Counted from the stretch's first letter, positions 1-9,897 are shown. The stretch: DNA of 64,000 bases from Sphaerisporangium siamense (GCF_014205275.1 NZ_JACHND010000001.1:6138001-6202000), one strand, 5' to 3'. The notes: a model not told the origin generated them from the letters alone. Translations and numbers: made by a program.

Positions 1-1637
1 GCCAGGACGCGGCGGCGCTCGCCGGGTGTGAGCAGCTCCACCTCGCCGAGCCGCAGCTCCGGGCGCGCGGTGACCTGCTCCAGCACCAGCAGCAGGCACG
101 CGATCAGGCGGGCCACGGTCTCGCGGTCGAACAGGTCGGTGGCGTACTCGGCGACCCCGGCGAGACCGCGCGGCCGGCCGTCGCCACCGGCCTCGCGCAG
201 GTGAAGGCCCAGGTCGAACGACGCGACGAGCCGGGGCACGTCCTGGAAGGCCGCGCCGGGAAAGGGCGGGTCGCCGCCGTGCGGGGTGAAGGTCAGCGCC
301 ACCTGGAACAGCGGGTTCCAGGCGAGGGACCGCTCGGGGGCCAGCTCGCGGACCACCCGGTCGAAGGGGACGTCCTGGTGGGCGTGGGCGGCGAGCCCCG
401 CGGCGCGGACCCGGTCCAGCAGCGTGCGGAAGGCCGGGTCGCCCGAGGTGTCGGCGCGCACCACGATCGGGTTGAGGAAGGAGCCGACCAGGTCGTCCAA
501 GCCCGAGCGTCCGGGGACCGGCGTGCCGATCGGGATGTCCTCTCCCGCGCCGCAGCGGGTCAGGACGGTGGCGAGCGCCGCCTGCAGCACCATGGACACG
601 GTGGTCGCCGTCCCGCGGGACAGCGCGACCAGGCGGCGGTGCAGCTCCTCCCCCACGGTGAACTCGACCGTGGCGCCGCGGTGGGAGGGGACGGCGGGGC
701 GGGGGCGGTCGGCCGGAAGCACGGGACGCGCCGGGAGGCCGTCCAGGGCGCGCCGCCAGAACGCCAGCCGCGCCGCGACCTCGGGGGCGTCCTCGTCGTC
801 GAGCGTCTCGTGCTGCCACAGGCTGTAGTCGGCGTACGTCGCGGGCAGGGGCGTGAACTCCGGGGCCGCGCCGTCGCCGCGCGCCCGGTACGCCAGCGCG
901 AGGTCGCGCAGCAGCGGGCGCACCGACCAGTCGTCGGCCGCGAAGCGGTGCAGCAGCACCAGCAGGACGTGCTCGGGCTCGGGGGCGTCCTCGACGGTGA
1001 ACAGCCACACCCGCAGCGGCGGGCCGGCGGCGATGTCGACGAGCTCCCGGGCCGCCTCGGCGAGCGTGCCCTCCAGGGTGGCGGCGCGTACGGCCATCCG
1101 GCGGAGGCGGGGGCGCGCCGTGTCGAGCACCTTCTGGTACGGGAGGCCGTCGAGCTGGGGGTACACCGTGCGCAGCGGCTCGTGCCTGGCCACCACGTCG
1201 CCGAGCGCCGCCTCCAGCGCCGCCGCGTCGACCTCGCCGCGCAGGCACAGCGCCACCGGCATGGTGTGCCGCGGGCTCGGCCCCTCGGCCTGGGCCAGGA
1301 AGCACAGCCGCCGCTGGCCGGACGACAACGGCACGCGCGCCGGGCGGGGCAGGACGACCGGAACGGGCCCGCGCACGCCGGGACCCTCGTCGGCCAGCGC
1401 CCGCGCGACACCCGCCACGCTGGGGCCGCGGAACAGGACGCGGGCGCGGGCGCGGGCGCCGAACACCGCCCGGATGCGGCCGATCAGCCGGACCGCCAGC
1501 CGCGAGTCGCCGCCCAGCGCGAAGAAGTCGTCATCGACGCCTACCCTCGGCACGTCCAGGACCTCGGCGAAAAGACCGCAGAGGATCTCCTGCTCAGGGG
1601 TGCGGGGCACGTGGCCGGGGAAGAGCGACGAGAACAC
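1..1637 (-). CDS. Non-ribosomal peptide synthetase, N-terminal part (PCP, condensation-like)
   Basis: Partial gene, running off the left edge; about 545 residues are visible. GTG start at 1637 with AAGGGA eight bases upstream. The protein opens with a carrier domain (residues about 8-75) carrying LGGDS, whose Ser takes phosphopantetheine. A condensation-type domain follows (about 85-535) with SSGQRRL, RHEPLRT, YADYSLW, HQDVPF and WNPLFQ. The tail LLTPGERRRVLA is the usual linker into an adenylation domain. The normal HHxxxDG active-site motif reads HRFAADD (H230, R231), so the second, catalytic His is Arg. No adenylation domain precedes the carrier domain, so it must be loaded in trans or by an upstream partner. 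The SARP regulator and Sfp-type transferase nearby fit a natural-product cluster. Confidence 0.9.
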   Translation of the reverse strand, partial: MFSSLFPGHVPRTPEQEILCGLFAEVLDVPRVGVDDDFFALGGDSRLAVRLIGRIRAVFGARARARVLFRGPSVAGVARALADEGPGVRGPVPVVLPRPARVPLSSGQRRLCFLAQAEGPSPRHTMPVALCLRGEVDAAALEAALGDVVARHEPLRTVYPQLDGLPYQKVLDTARPRLRRMAVRAATLEGTLAEAARELVDIAAGPPLRVWLFTVEDAPEPEHVLLVLLHRFAADDWSVRPLLRDLALAYRARGDGAAPEFTPLPATYADYSLWQHETLDDEDAPEVAARLAFWRRALDGLPARPVLPADRPRPAVPSHRGATVEFTVGEELHRRLVALSRGTATTVSMVLQAALATVLTRCGAGEDIPIGTPVPGRSGLDDLVGSFLNPIVVRADTSGDPAFRTLLDRVRAAGLAAHAHQDVPFDRVVRELAPERSLAWNPLFQVALTFTPHGGDPPFPGAAFQDVPRLVASFDLGLHLREAGGDGRPRGLAGVAEYATDLFDRETVARLIACLLLVLEQVTARPELRLGEVELLTPGERRRVL

Positions 1638-1932
1638 GGGATTCCCTTCGTTCGGACGGGTCGGGGGGACGGGGCGGCGCCTTCCCGCGATGCGAGGACG
1701 GCGCCGCCGTCGTGCGGGGCGTCCGCGTCCGGGCACGGCCGGGCACGGACGGGTACGGCGGCGAGGAGCCGGGAAGAAGGTCACGCGGGACGCGACGGGC
1801 GCCGTCGACCTCCCGCCCGTGACGGAGCACGGACTCCGGTGCCACGCCGTCTCGCCCGGCCCCGGCGACACGTCACGCTCATGTGCGAGTACGTGGCCGG
1901 ACGCGTCGGGGCGCCCGGTGGGGCCTTGAAGA

Positions 1933-1965
1933 CCGTCCCGGCCGAGGGACCGGCGGCCGGGACGG
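1933..1965. terminator. GC-rich hairpin, possible terminator or attenuator
   Basis: Perfect 11-bp stem: CCGTCCCGGCC at 1933-1943 pairs with GGCCGGGACGG at 1955-1965, with an 11-base loop. There is no T-run on either strand. No gene ends here, so a leader attenuator of the NRPS transcript is as likely as a true terminator. Confidence 0.4.
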
Positions 1966-1986
1966 CCGGCGTGAAAGGTCAGACGT

Positions 1987-2037
1987 CCGTCAGGGTGATC
2001 GGATCGACCGGTCCTGTAACGATCCAACCCCTGACGG
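1987..2037. other. Two-tier inverted repeat (structured RNA or operator)
   Basis: Outer arms CCGTCAGGG (1987-1995) and CCCTGACGG (2029-2037) enclose inner arms GGATCG (2001-2006) and CGATCC (2020-2025). The internal loop is 5 and 3 bases and the apical loop 13. All 15 pairs are perfect, so it could fold as RNA on either strand or serve as a protein site. It starts 21 bases after the preceding hairpin. Confidence 0.45.
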
Positions 2038-2550
2038 CATTCTCGGCGCGGTGTACGCCGAAACGTGCCCCCTTCACGGCTCCACCGTCTCGCACGGTGC
2101 GCCGGGAAGGCGGGAAATCTCGTGGTTCACCGGCACGGGACAGGCACCGGCCGGAGCGTTCTCGAACTGGGTGCGCCGCCATCTGTGCGTCCAATTGATG
2201 TCGCCGCCCCCGAGATGGCACACGGTCACGATCTCGGCCACGAAACCTCTGTTCCCCGGTTACCGATTCGATTCGGTCTGGTGGCAACCATAGGGCCGTC
2301 AAAGCACTCGACGCAAGGGCCCCCGCCATATCAGGATCGTCTTCGTCGACTTTCCGCCATCACATTCTCACTATCCAACTGCGATTATGCGAATGAGCAG
2401 CTCAGTCCGCACGCCGGTTGCGGGCGCCCGGTTTTCCCGGCACCATTGGACCGCTCCCGTTATGGACGCCCGCAAACGGTTTGCCGAGAGTGACACGGGT
2501 CCGTAACCCGGCGTGGCCGAACATGTTTCCCGCGTGGGGCTCATCACCGG

Positions 2551-2568
2551 GGGCCGGGCGCCCGGCCC
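2551..2568. other. Perfect 18-bp palindrome
   Basis: GGGCCGGGCGCCCGGCCC is its own reverse complement, with only C and G. It lies in the region downstream of the AraC gene stop and may act as a hairpin terminator for that leftward gene, although no T-run follows. Confidence 0.35.
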
Positions 2569-2756
2569 GTTGCCGCATTCGCGATAGTACGTTTCGACGT
2601 CGCGCGGCGGAGCACCGGCGCGCACGGCGCCACTAAAACACCCCCTCGACCTTTCCGAGTGATATTCGGTAATGCTTCCTGCCGGATCGGCCGTTGTCTC
2701 GCATTCCGGGACGCACGCGATATCGGATGGCGCGATTCACCGGTTCGCGAATGCTT

Positions 2757-3701
2757 TCACACGCCGCGCGGCGCCGCGGCCCTGTGGTCACGGGGGCTCA
2801 CGCCGCGTACGCGCTTGAACGCGGCGCTGAGGGCGAACGCGCTGCCGTACCCGACCTGCCGGGCCACGGCCTCGATGGTCGCGTCCGTCTCGCGCAGCAG
2901 GTCGGCGGCCAGGTCCAGCCGCCAGCCCGTCAGGTACGCCATGGGCGGCTCGCCGACGAGCTCGGCGAACCGCCGGGCGAGGGCCGCGCGCGAGACCCCG
3001 GACCGGGACGCCAGCTCGGCGACCGTCCAGGGATGCTCAGGGGCGTTGTGGACGAGACGCAGCGCCGTGCCGACCACCGGGTCGCCGTACGCCCGGTACC
3101 AGGCGGGGGCGCCGCCGTCCGCGCGGGCGAACCAGGCGCGCAGCACGGCGATGAGCAGCAGGTCGAGCAGGCGGTCCAGCACGGCCTCCTGGCCCGGCTC
3201 GTCCTTGACCATCTCGCCGGCCAGCAGCGGGATGAGAGGGCTGTCCCAGGCGTCGCCCGCCAGGACCACCAGCACGGGCAGCGCGGCCAGCAGGCGCCCG
3301 CTGATCTCGCCGCGCATCTGGTAGGTGCAGGTGAGCATCATGACCGGCCCGTCGGGGCTGTCGCCCCAGGTGCGGACGCCGAGGTCCATGACGCCGTCCA
3401 GGGGCCGGCCGTCCGGGGTCGCGCAGCGCTGCCCCGGATGGATGACGATCTTCGGCGGCGTGTCCGGGTCGTCCGCCATCGTGTACGGCTCCGGGCCGCG
3501 GACCACGGCGGTGTCCCCCGGCCGCAGCAGCACCGGATCGCCGGTCTCGGGGACCAGCCACGCCTCGCCGCGCACCATGGCCACCAGCGTCAGCGGCGCG
3601 CCGTCCCGGACGCGGAGCGACCACGGCGGCGTGAAGATCGAGCGCAGGAAGAAGGCTCCCCTGGCCCTCGGCCCGTCCAGCAGCCTCGCGAGCGCGTCCA
3701 T
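2757..3701 (-). CDS. AraC-family transcriptional regulator
   Basis: 314 residues. The N-terminal half is a cupin-type ligand domain (RPGDTAVV, PYTMADD) of the kind found in AraC regulators annotated with a cupin_6 domain. The C-terminal hundred residues are the double helix-turn-helix, with a first helix set at WTVAELASRSGVSRAALARR and the conserved second-motif segment IEAVARQVGYGSAFALSAAF. It is divergent from the DUF1772 membrane-protein gene that begins 125 bases away; such pairs are often regulator and target, which is inference here. The effector is unknown. Confidence 0.9.
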   Translation of the reverse strand: MDALARLLDGPRARGAFFLRSIFTPPWSLRVRDGAPLTLVAMVRGEAWLVPETGDPVLLRPGDTAVVRGPEPYTMADDPDTPPKIVIHPGQRCATPDGRPLDGVMDLGVRTWGDSPDGPVMMLTCTYQMRGEISGRLLAALPVLVVLAGDAWDSPLIPLLAGEMVKDEPGQEAVLDRLLDLLLIAVLRAWFARADGGAPAWYRAYGDPVVGTALRLVHNAPEHPWTVAELASRSGVSRAALARRFAELVGEPPMAYLTGWRLDLAADLLRETDATIEAVARQVGYGSAFALSAAFKRVRGVSPRDHRAAAPRGV

Positions 3702-3825
3702 GGCCCCACCGTAGACGCCCGGACATGCGGACGCGCTTCTCGGCCATGGACCGTCTTCCCGCCCAGCGCTTCACTGGCAACGCACGGCGACGCGACGGGC
3801 GCGCCGAACGGTGAGGAGGCGGAAG

Positions 3826-4329
3826 GTGGAAGCGTTCCGGCAGGCGGCGCTGGTCGCGGCGACGGTCGCCACGGGGCTGGTGGCGGGGCTCTTCTACGCC
3901 TACGCCTGCTCGGTCATGCCCGCGCTGAGACGGACCGACGATCGCACGTTCATCCTGGTGATGCGGCGGATCAACGTCGCCATCCTGAACGGCTGGTTCG
4001 CGGCGGGCTTCGCCGGGGCGCCGCTGCTGACGGCGGCGGCCCTCGTGCTGCACCTGGGCGAGGAACACCGCGGCACGCTGCCGTGGATCGTGGCGGCGCT
4101 TCTCGTGTACGGCGTGATGCTGGCCGTCACGTTCGGCGTCAACATCCCGCTCAACAACGAACTGGAGGCGGCCGGGGAACCGGACGGGATCGCCGACCCC
4201 GCCGCGGTCCGCGCTCGGTTCGAGTCCCGGTGGGTGCGCTGGAACGTCGTGCGCGCGCTGACCTCCACCGCCGCGCTCGGCCTGCTGGCCTGGGCACTGA
4301 TCATGCACGGGCCGGCCGGGGCCTCGTAA
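3826..4329 (+). CDS. DUF1772 (anthrone oxygenase-like) membrane protein
   Basis: 167 residues with four hydrophobic segments (about 5-28, 55-80, 86-108 and 143-165), so an integral membrane protein. FYAYACSVMPAL and the RRINVAILNGWF region match DUF1772, a family named for fungal anthrone oxygenases but mostly uncharacterised in bacteria. GTG at 3826 was chosen because AGGAGG lies just upstream; an earlier in-frame GTG at 3811 would put that site inside the gene. It is divergent from the AraC regulator and convergent with metH, with a hairpin in between. Confidence 0.8.
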   Translation: MEAFRQAALVAATVATGLVAGLFYAYACSVMPALRRTDDRTFILVMRRINVAILNGWFAAGFAGAPLLTAAALVLHLGEEHRGTLPWIVAALLVYGVMLAVTFGVNIPLNNELEAAGEPDGIADPAAVRARFESRWVRWNVVRALTSTAALGLLAWALIMHGPAGAS

Positions 4330-4369
4330 TGGGCCTCCGGCCGACCCGGCGTGGGCGTCGTGCCCTGGA

Positions 4370-4404
4370 CGGCCGGTCGCGGCGCGGGGGCCTGCGACCG
4401 GCCG
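4370..4404. terminator. Bidirectional terminator between DUF1772 gene and metH
   Basis: Perfect 11-bp stem CGGCCGGTCGC (4370-4380) with GCGACCGGCCG (4394-4404), loop 13 bases, placed between two convergent stop codons. Confidence 0.7.
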
Positions 4405-4406
4405 GG

Positions 4407-7400
4407 TCAGACGTTGAAGTATTTGGCTTCGGGGTGGTGAACGATCATCGCGGAGGTCGCCTGTTCGGGGTGCAGCTGGAACTCCTCCGACAGCGACACC
4501 CCGATCCGCTGCGGGTCCAGCAGCTGGAACAACTGCCGCTGGTCCTCCAGGTTCGGGCACGCCGGATAGCCGAACGAGTACCGGCAGCCGGTGAAGTTGA
4601 CCTTCAGCATGTCCTCCAGCGTCTCCCCGCCGCCGATGCCCAGCTCGGCGCGGACCCGGGCGTGCCAGTACTCGGCCAGCGCCTCGGTCAGCTGCACCGA
4701 CAACCCGTGCAGTTCCAGGTAGTCGCGGTAGGCGTCCTTGGCGAACAGCTCGGCGGTGGCCTGGGAGATCCGCTCGCCCATGGTGACCACCTGGAAGGCC
4801 ACCACGTCCACCTCACCGGAGCCGGCCGGGCGGAAGAAGTCCGACAGGCACAGATGCCGGTCCCGGCGCTGACGCGGGAAGGAGAACCGGGTCCGCTCCC
4901 GCCCCGCCTCGTCCAGGATGATCAGGTCCTCGCCGGCCGACACGCACGGGAAGTACCCGTACACCACCGCGGCCTGCAGCAGGTTCTCGGTCTGCAACCG
5001 CTCCAGCCACATCCGCAACCTGGGCCGCCCCTCAACCTCGACCAGCTCCTCATACGAGGGCCCCGAACCGCCCGTGCCGGTGCCGCCGCGGGCGGGTTTG
5101 AGGCCCCACTGGCCCATGAACGTGGCCCGCTCGTCCAGGAACGCGGCGTAGTCGGCCAGCGCGATCCCCTTCACCAGCCGGTCCCCGGAGAACGGCGCGA
5201 CCGGCAGCGGGTTGTCGGCGGCCACATCAGAGCGGGCGGGCAGGGCCTGCTCAGGAGTGCGGGTCAAGGTGGCGCCGGTCTTGACGCGGCGTTCCCGAAG
5301 CGGCGGCAGGGCGGCGCCGGGGGTGCCGTGTTTGACGGCCATGAAGGCGTCCATCAGCCGCAGCCCCTCAAAGGCGTCGCGGGCGTAGCGGACCTCGCCC
5401 TGGAAGGTGTCGGCCAGGTCCTGTTCCACGAACGCCCGGGTCAAAGCGGCGCCGCCGAGCAGGACGGGGAAGCGGGTGGAGATGCCGCGGGAGTTCATCT
5501 CCTGCAGGTTCTCCTTCATGATGACGGTGGATTTGACCAGCAGGCCGGACATGCCGATCACGTCGGCGTCCTTTTCCACCGCGGCCTCCAAGATGGCCGA
5601 CACCGGCTGCTTGATGCCCAGGTTGATGACCTCATAGCCGTTGTTGGACAAGATGATGTCCACCAGGTTCTTACCGATGTCGTGCACATCGCCCTTGACG
5701 GTGGCCAGCACGATCCGGCCCTTGGACCGGCCCTCCACCCGGTCCATGTGCGGCTCCAGATACGCCACCGCCGCCTTCATCACCTCGGCCGACTGCAACA
5801 CGAACGGCAACTGCATCTGGCCCGAGCCGAACAGCTCCCCGACCGTCTTCATGCCCTCCAGCAACACCTCATTGATGATCTCCAGAGCGGGCCGGGTGAC
5901 CAGCGCCTCCTCCAGGTCCGCTTCCAGGCCCTTGCGCTCCCCGTCCACGATGCGGGCCTTGAGCCGCTCGGTCAGCGGCATCGCCGCCAGCTCCGCCGCC
6001 CGGTCGGCGCGCACCGCCGCCGCGTCGACTCCCTCGAACAACTGCATGAACCGGGCCAGCGGGTCATAACCCTCACGCCGCCGGTCATACACCATGTCCA
6101 ACGCCACCTGGCGCTGCTCATCGGGGATACGCGCCATCGGCACGATCTTGGAGGCGTGCACGATCGCCGAGTCCAGCCCCGCGTTGACACACTCGTTGAG
6201 GAACACCGAGTTCAACACGATCCGTGCCGCCGGATTCAATCCGAACGAGATGTTCGACAGGCCGAGGGTGGTCTGCACCTGAGGGTAAAGGCGCTTGATC
6301 TCGCGGATCGCCTCGATGGTCTCGATGCCGTCCCGGCGGGTCTCCTCCTGACCGGTGGCGATCGGGAAGGTGAGGGAATCGATGATGATGTCCTCGACCC
6401 GCATACCCCAATTACCGGTCAGGTCCTCGATGAGGCGGGAGGCCACCCGCACCTTCCAGTCGGCGGTGCGCGCCTGCCCCTCCTCATCGATGGTCAAAGC
6501 CACCACGGCCGCGCCGTGCTCCTTGACCAAGTGCATGATCTTGGTGAACCGGGAATCCGGGCCGTCGCCGTCCTCGTAGTTCACCGAGTTGATGATCGCC
6601 CGCCCGCCCAGCATCTCCAACCCGGCCCGCAACACCGCAGGCTCAGTGGAGTCCAGCACGATCGGCAACGTGGAGGCGGTAGCGAACCGGAACGCCAGCT
6701 CCCGCATGTCGGCCACCCCATCCCGGCCGACATAATCCACACACAAGTCCAGCATGTGCGCCCCGTCACGCACCTGGCCTCGCGCTATGTCGACACATTC
6801 CTCCCAGTTTTCGGCGAGCATCGCCTCGCGGAAGGCCTTGGAGCCGTTGGCGTTGGTGCGCTCCCCGATCGCCAGATACGAGGTGTCCTGGCGGAACGGC
6901 ACGTGCTGGTACAACGACGCCGCGCCCGGCTCGACGCGGGGCTGCCGTTCCACCGGCTGCCGGCCCGCCACCGCTTCGACGACGCGTGCCAGGTGTTCGG
7001 GGGTGGTGCCGCAGCAGCCGCCGACCAATCCCAGGCCGTACTCGCTGGTGAACTGCACATGCGCCGCCGCCAACTCCTGCGGCGACAGCGGATACCGCGC
7101 CCCGTCGGCGGTCAGCTCCGGCAACCCCGCATTGGGCATGCACGACAACGGCAGCCGGGCATGACGGGCCAGATAGCGCAGATGCTCGCTCATCTCGGCC
7201 GGACCGGTCGCGCAGTTCAACCCCAGCACATCCACACCCAGCGGCTCGATCGCCGACAGCGCCGCCCCGATCTCCGACCCCAAAAGCATCGCCCCGTTGG
7301 TCTCGATCGTCACCTGCGCGATCACCGGCACATCACGCCCCGCCGCCGCAACCGCCCGACGCGCCCCCACCACCGCCGCCTTGACCTGCAACAAATCCTG

Positions 7401-7877
7401 ACACGTCTCCACGATCAACGCATCAGCCCCACCCGCGATCAACCCCGCCGCGTTCGCCTCATACGCATCCCGCAACGCCCCGAACGCCACATGCCCCAAC
7501 GTCGGCAGCTTCGTCCCCGGCCCCATCGACCCCAAAACGAACCGCGGCCGCACAGCGGTGGAGAACCCATCCGCCACCTCCCGCGCCAGCGCCGCCCCCG
7601 CCCGCGACAACTCGAACACCCGATCAGCGATCCCGTACTCCCCCAGCGCCGCCAGATTCGCCCCGAAGGTATTGGTCTCCACACAATCCACACCCACCGC
7701 GAAGTAGGCCTCATGCACCCCACGCACGATGTCCGGACGCGTGACGTTCAACACCTCGTTACACCCCTCATGACCATCGAAGTCATCCAGCGAGGGGTCA
7801 TAGGCCTGCAACATGGTGCCCATCGCACCATCGGCCACCAGGACGCGCTGGGTCATGTGCTCGCGGAAGGTGCTCAC
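4407..7877 (-). CDS. metH: Cobalamin-dependent methionine synthase
   Basis: 1156 residues. It transfers a methyl group from 5-methyltetrahydrofolate through cobalamin to homocysteine. Domains in order: homocysteine-binding barrel with the zinc site NCATG and GGCCGTTPEH near residue 288; pterin-binding barrel starting at ERTNANGSKAF (about 335); cobalamin cap and Rossmann domain with DVHDIGKN near 730, whose His is the lower cobalt ligand; and the AdoMet activation domain with RYSFGYPACP near 1100. It is slightly shorter than the E. coli enzyme but complete. GTG start with GGGAG upstream. It follows metK by 48 bases in the same direction, so the two are probably one methyl-cycle operon. Confidence 0.98.
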   Translation of the reverse strand: MSTFREHMTQRVLVADGAMGTMLQAYDPSLDDFDGHEGCNEVLNVTRPDIVRGVHEAYFAVGVDCVETNTFGANLAALGEYGIADRVFELSRAGAALAREVADGFSTAVRPRFVLGSMGPGTKLPTLGHVAFGALRDAYEANAAGLIAGGADALIVETCQDLLQVKAAVVGARRAVAAAGRDVPVIAQVTIETNGAMLLGSEIGAALSAIEPLGVDVLGLNCATGPAEMSEHLRYLARHARLPLSCMPNAGLPELTADGARYPLSPQELAAAHVQFTSEYGLGLVGGCCGTTPEHLARVVEAVAGRQPVERQPRVEPGAASLYQHVPFRQDTSYLAIGERTNANGSKAFREAMLAENWEECVDIARGQVRDGAHMLDLCVDYVGRDGVADMRELAFRFATASTLPIVLDSTEPAVLRAGLEMLGGRAIINSVNYEDGDGPDSRFTKIMHLVKEHGAAVVALTIDEEGQARTADWKVRVASRLIEDLTGNWGMRVEDIIIDSLTFPIATGQEETRRDGIETIEAIREIKRLYPQVQTTLGLSNISFGLNPAARIVLNSVFLNECVNAGLDSAIVHASKIVPMARIPDEQRQVALDMVYDRRREGYDPLARFMQLFEGVDAAAVRADRAAELAAMPLTERLKARIVDGERKGLEADLEEALVTRPALEIINEVLLEGMKTVGELFGSGQMQLPFVLQSAEVMKAAVAYLEPHMDRVEGRSKGRIVLATVKGDVHDIGKNLVDIILSNNGYEVINLGIKQPVSAILEAAVEKDADVIGMSGLLVKSTVIMKENLQEMNSRGISTRFPVLLGGAALTRAFVEQDLADTFQGEVRYARDAFEGLRLMDAFMAVKHGTPGAALPPLRERRVKTGATLTRTPEQALPARSDVAADNPLPVAPFSGDRLVKGIALADYAAFLDERATFMGQWGLKPARGGTGTGGSGPSYEELVEVEGRPRLRMWLERLQTENLLQAAVVYGYFPCVSAGEDLIILDEAGRERTRFSFPRQRRDRHLCLSDFFRPAGSGEVDVVAFQVVTMGERISQATAELFAKDAYRDYLELHGLSVQLTEALAEYWHARVRAELGIGGGETLEDMLKVNFTGCRYSFGYPACPNLEDQRQLFQLLDPQRIGVSLSEEFQLHPEQATSAMIVHHPEAKYFNV

Positions 7878-7925
7878 GATGTACTCCCTGGACGGGCGGC
7901 GGAGAGGGGCGGACGGGGCGGAAGT

Positions 7926-9107
7926 CTAGACGGCCCGGCGGAGCGCGTCGGCGCGGTCGGTGGACTCCCAGGGGAAGTCGTCGCGGCCGAAGTGGCCGTA
8001 GGCGGCGGTCTGAGAGTAGATCGGCCGCAGCAGGTCCAGATCACGGATGATCGCCGCCGGACGCAGGTCGAACACCCGCGAGATCGCCTCCTGGATCCGC
8101 GGCACCTCCACCTTCTCGGTGCCGAACGTCTCCACGAACACCCCCACCGGCTGCGCCTTGCCGATCGCGTAGGCCACCTGCACCTCCACCCGATCCGCCA
8201 GACCCGCCGCCACCACGTTCTTGGCCACCCACCGCATCGCGTAGGCCGCCGAACGGTCCACCTTGGACGGGTCCTTGCCCGAGAACGCCCCACCACCATG
8301 ACGGGCCATCCCGCCATAGGTGTCCACGATGATCTTCCGGCCCGTCAGCCCCGCGTCACCCATCGGGCCGCCGATCTCGAACCGGCCCGTCGGGTTCACC
8401 AGCAGCCGGTACCCCTCGACGTCGATGTCGAGGTCCGCGAGGACGGGGGCGACGACGTGCTCCCTGATGTCCGGGGTGAGGAGGTCGGCGAGGTCCACGC
8501 CGGGGGCGTGCTGGGTGGAGACGACCACCGTGTCCAGCCGCACCGGCCGGTCGCCGTCGTACTCGATCGTCACCTGCGTCTTGCCGTCCGGACGCAGATA
8601 CGGCACCGTGCCGTTCTTACGCACCTCCGACAACCGGCGCGCCATCCGATGCGCCAGCGTGATCGGCAACGGCATCAGCTCCGGCGTCTCCCGGCAGGCG
8701 TACCCGAACATCAACCCCTGGTCGCCGGCCCCCTGACGGTCCAGATCATCGGAGCCCTCACCCTCACGGACCTCATAGGCGTCGTCCACGCCCTGGGCGA
8801 TGTCGGGCGACTGCGCCCCGATCGACACCGACACACCACACGAGGCACCGTCGAAGCCCTTGTGCGACGCGTCGTACCCGATCTCCAGGATCTTCTCCCG
8901 GATCAGGCCGGGGATGTCGACGTAGGTTCCGGTGGTGACCTCACCGGCGACGTGGACCTGGCCGGTGGTGATGAGGGTCTCGACGGCGACCCGGCTCTTG
9001 GCGTCGCCCTTGAGCATGGCGTCGAGAACGGCGTCGCTGATCTGGTCGGCGATCTTGTCCGGGTGGCCTTCTGTGACCGACTCGGAAGTGAAAAGACGGC
9101 GGGACAT
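7926..9107 (-). CDS. metK: S-adenosylmethionine synthetase
   Basis: 393 residues. It makes S-adenosylmethionine from methionine and ATP. The N-terminal ATP motif GHPDK, the hallmark [11 protein letters not shown] and the phosphate-binding [19 protein letters not shown] are all present. ATG at 9107 was chosen over in-frame upstream codons because the family normally begins [18 protein letters not shown] and GAGGAG lies a few bases upstream. It is the first gene of the metK-metH pair. Members of this family in antibiotic producers also affect secondary-metabolite yield, but nothing in the sequence ties this copy to the NRPS. Confidence 0.98.
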   Translation of the reverse strand: MSRRLFTSESVTEGHPDKIADQISDAVLDAMLKGDAKSRVAVETLITTGQVHVAGEVTTGTYVDIPGLIREKILEIGYDASHKGFDGASCGVSVSIGAQSPDIAQGVDDAYEVREGEGSDDLDRQGAGDQGLMFGYACRETPELMPLPITLAHRMARRLSEVRKNGTVPYLRPDGKTQVTIEYDGDRPVRLDTVVVSTQHAPGVDLADLLTPDIREHVVAPVLADLDIDVEGYRLLVNPTGRFEIGGPMGDAGLTGRKIIVDTYGGMARHGGGAFSGKDPSKVDRSAAYAMRWVAKNVVAAGLADRVEVQVAYAIGKAQPVGVFVETFGTEKVEVPRIQEAISRVFDLRPAAIIRDLDLLRPIYSQTAAYGHFGRDDFPWESTDRADALRRAV

Positions 9108-9791
9108 ATTCACTCCTCGGGTTGCTGACGGAAAAGCGAGCGCGTACTCAAGAGGGTTTCCGATTTTCTTGGAAAATGCGCCGTGCGAGGCCGCCGCGGC
9201 CGGGCGGAAGGGGTATTTCCAGGTCGGCCCGCGTCCATGTCGACTTCTGGTTGTGCGTGACGGCGGCCTCGCATCGGCGATGAGTTCGCGCGGGCGGGTT
9301 CGCGACGTTAAAAGCAAGGCCACCGCGCGAGTGGCGTTCACGCGATGGCCCTTGCGGGCGTGGTGACCCGCCGCGCGGAAGAACACCGGCCAGGCACATC
9401 ACCTCATCGTCCCGGATAAAATCCACGCAAGCTCGATCGATTCGATGCTAGGCAGGTGCGCGACGGCGCAGAAACCCCAGCGTGACCCCTAGCGGTTACG
9501 GCGGCCGAATGCGCGGTGACGGGACGGCGCGGAAGGGCCGTGGCGCTTTCCGGCCAGCACAAAGTCCGTGCGGCCCGGCGCCGCGCGGGACGGCCTGGGG
9601 TCCGCGATCGCCGCCGGGCCCCGGATTTCCGCGCGGGACTTGACAGACGGGCGACGCGTCACCCTTAGGCCCCGGCATGGCATCTGGTAAGACCACGGAG
9701 CGCTTCCGGGCCGACGCGAGACGCGATCGTGTGGACGCCGGCGACTTCACCACCTGCGGGTCTTACGCTATGCACCCGTGATTACCCACAA

Positions 9792-9808
9792 CGCTACGTA
9801 AAGTAGCG
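9792..9808. promoter_or_regulatory. Dyad CGCTAC-N5-GTAGCG, candidate operator
   Basis: Arms CGCTAC (9792-9797) and GTAGCG (9803-9808) are perfect complements separated by GTAAA. The same half-site recurs at 9928-9937 on the other side of the proposed SARP promoter, suggesting one factor binds both. Confidence 0.5.
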
Positions 9809-9868
9809 CTTTCCCAGGTTTAACAGAGCATCACAGACGGGATATCTAGGACGTAAATCCTCACCCGG

Positions 9869-9897
9869 TTGCTGTAACCACAAACTTGTAGTATATG
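9869..9897 (+). promoter_or_regulatory. Candidate promoter of the SARP gene
   Basis: TTGCTG (9869-9874) and TATATG (9892-9897) with a 17-base spacer, in an AT-rich stretch. Transcription would start near 9904, giving a leader of about 180 bases. Confidence 0.4.

Larger units (their letters stand above)
1638..2756. other. 1.1 kb region without a recognisable gene
   Basis: Between the NRPS start and the stop of the AraC regulator. Open frames here give low-complexity Arg/Pro/Ala-rich translations with no domain, typical of antisense or non-coding high-GC DNA. Around 2240-2420 and 2640-2720 the GC content falls, as in promoter DNA. Three strong dyads (1933-1965, 1987-2037, 2551-2568) are listed separately. 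The NRPS leader and promoter are probably here. Confidence 0.6.

Noticed and set aside
2694-9128. A 2144-codon open frame on the plus strand
   Set aside because: It is the antisense of metH and metK, low-complexity in translation and without any domain; high-GC third positions create such frames.
9108-9430. Possible SAM riboswitch before metK
   Set aside because: The conserved SAM-I/IV or SAM-II core was not recognisable by eye; only a CAGCAACCC fragment next to the ribosome site, which is misplaced.
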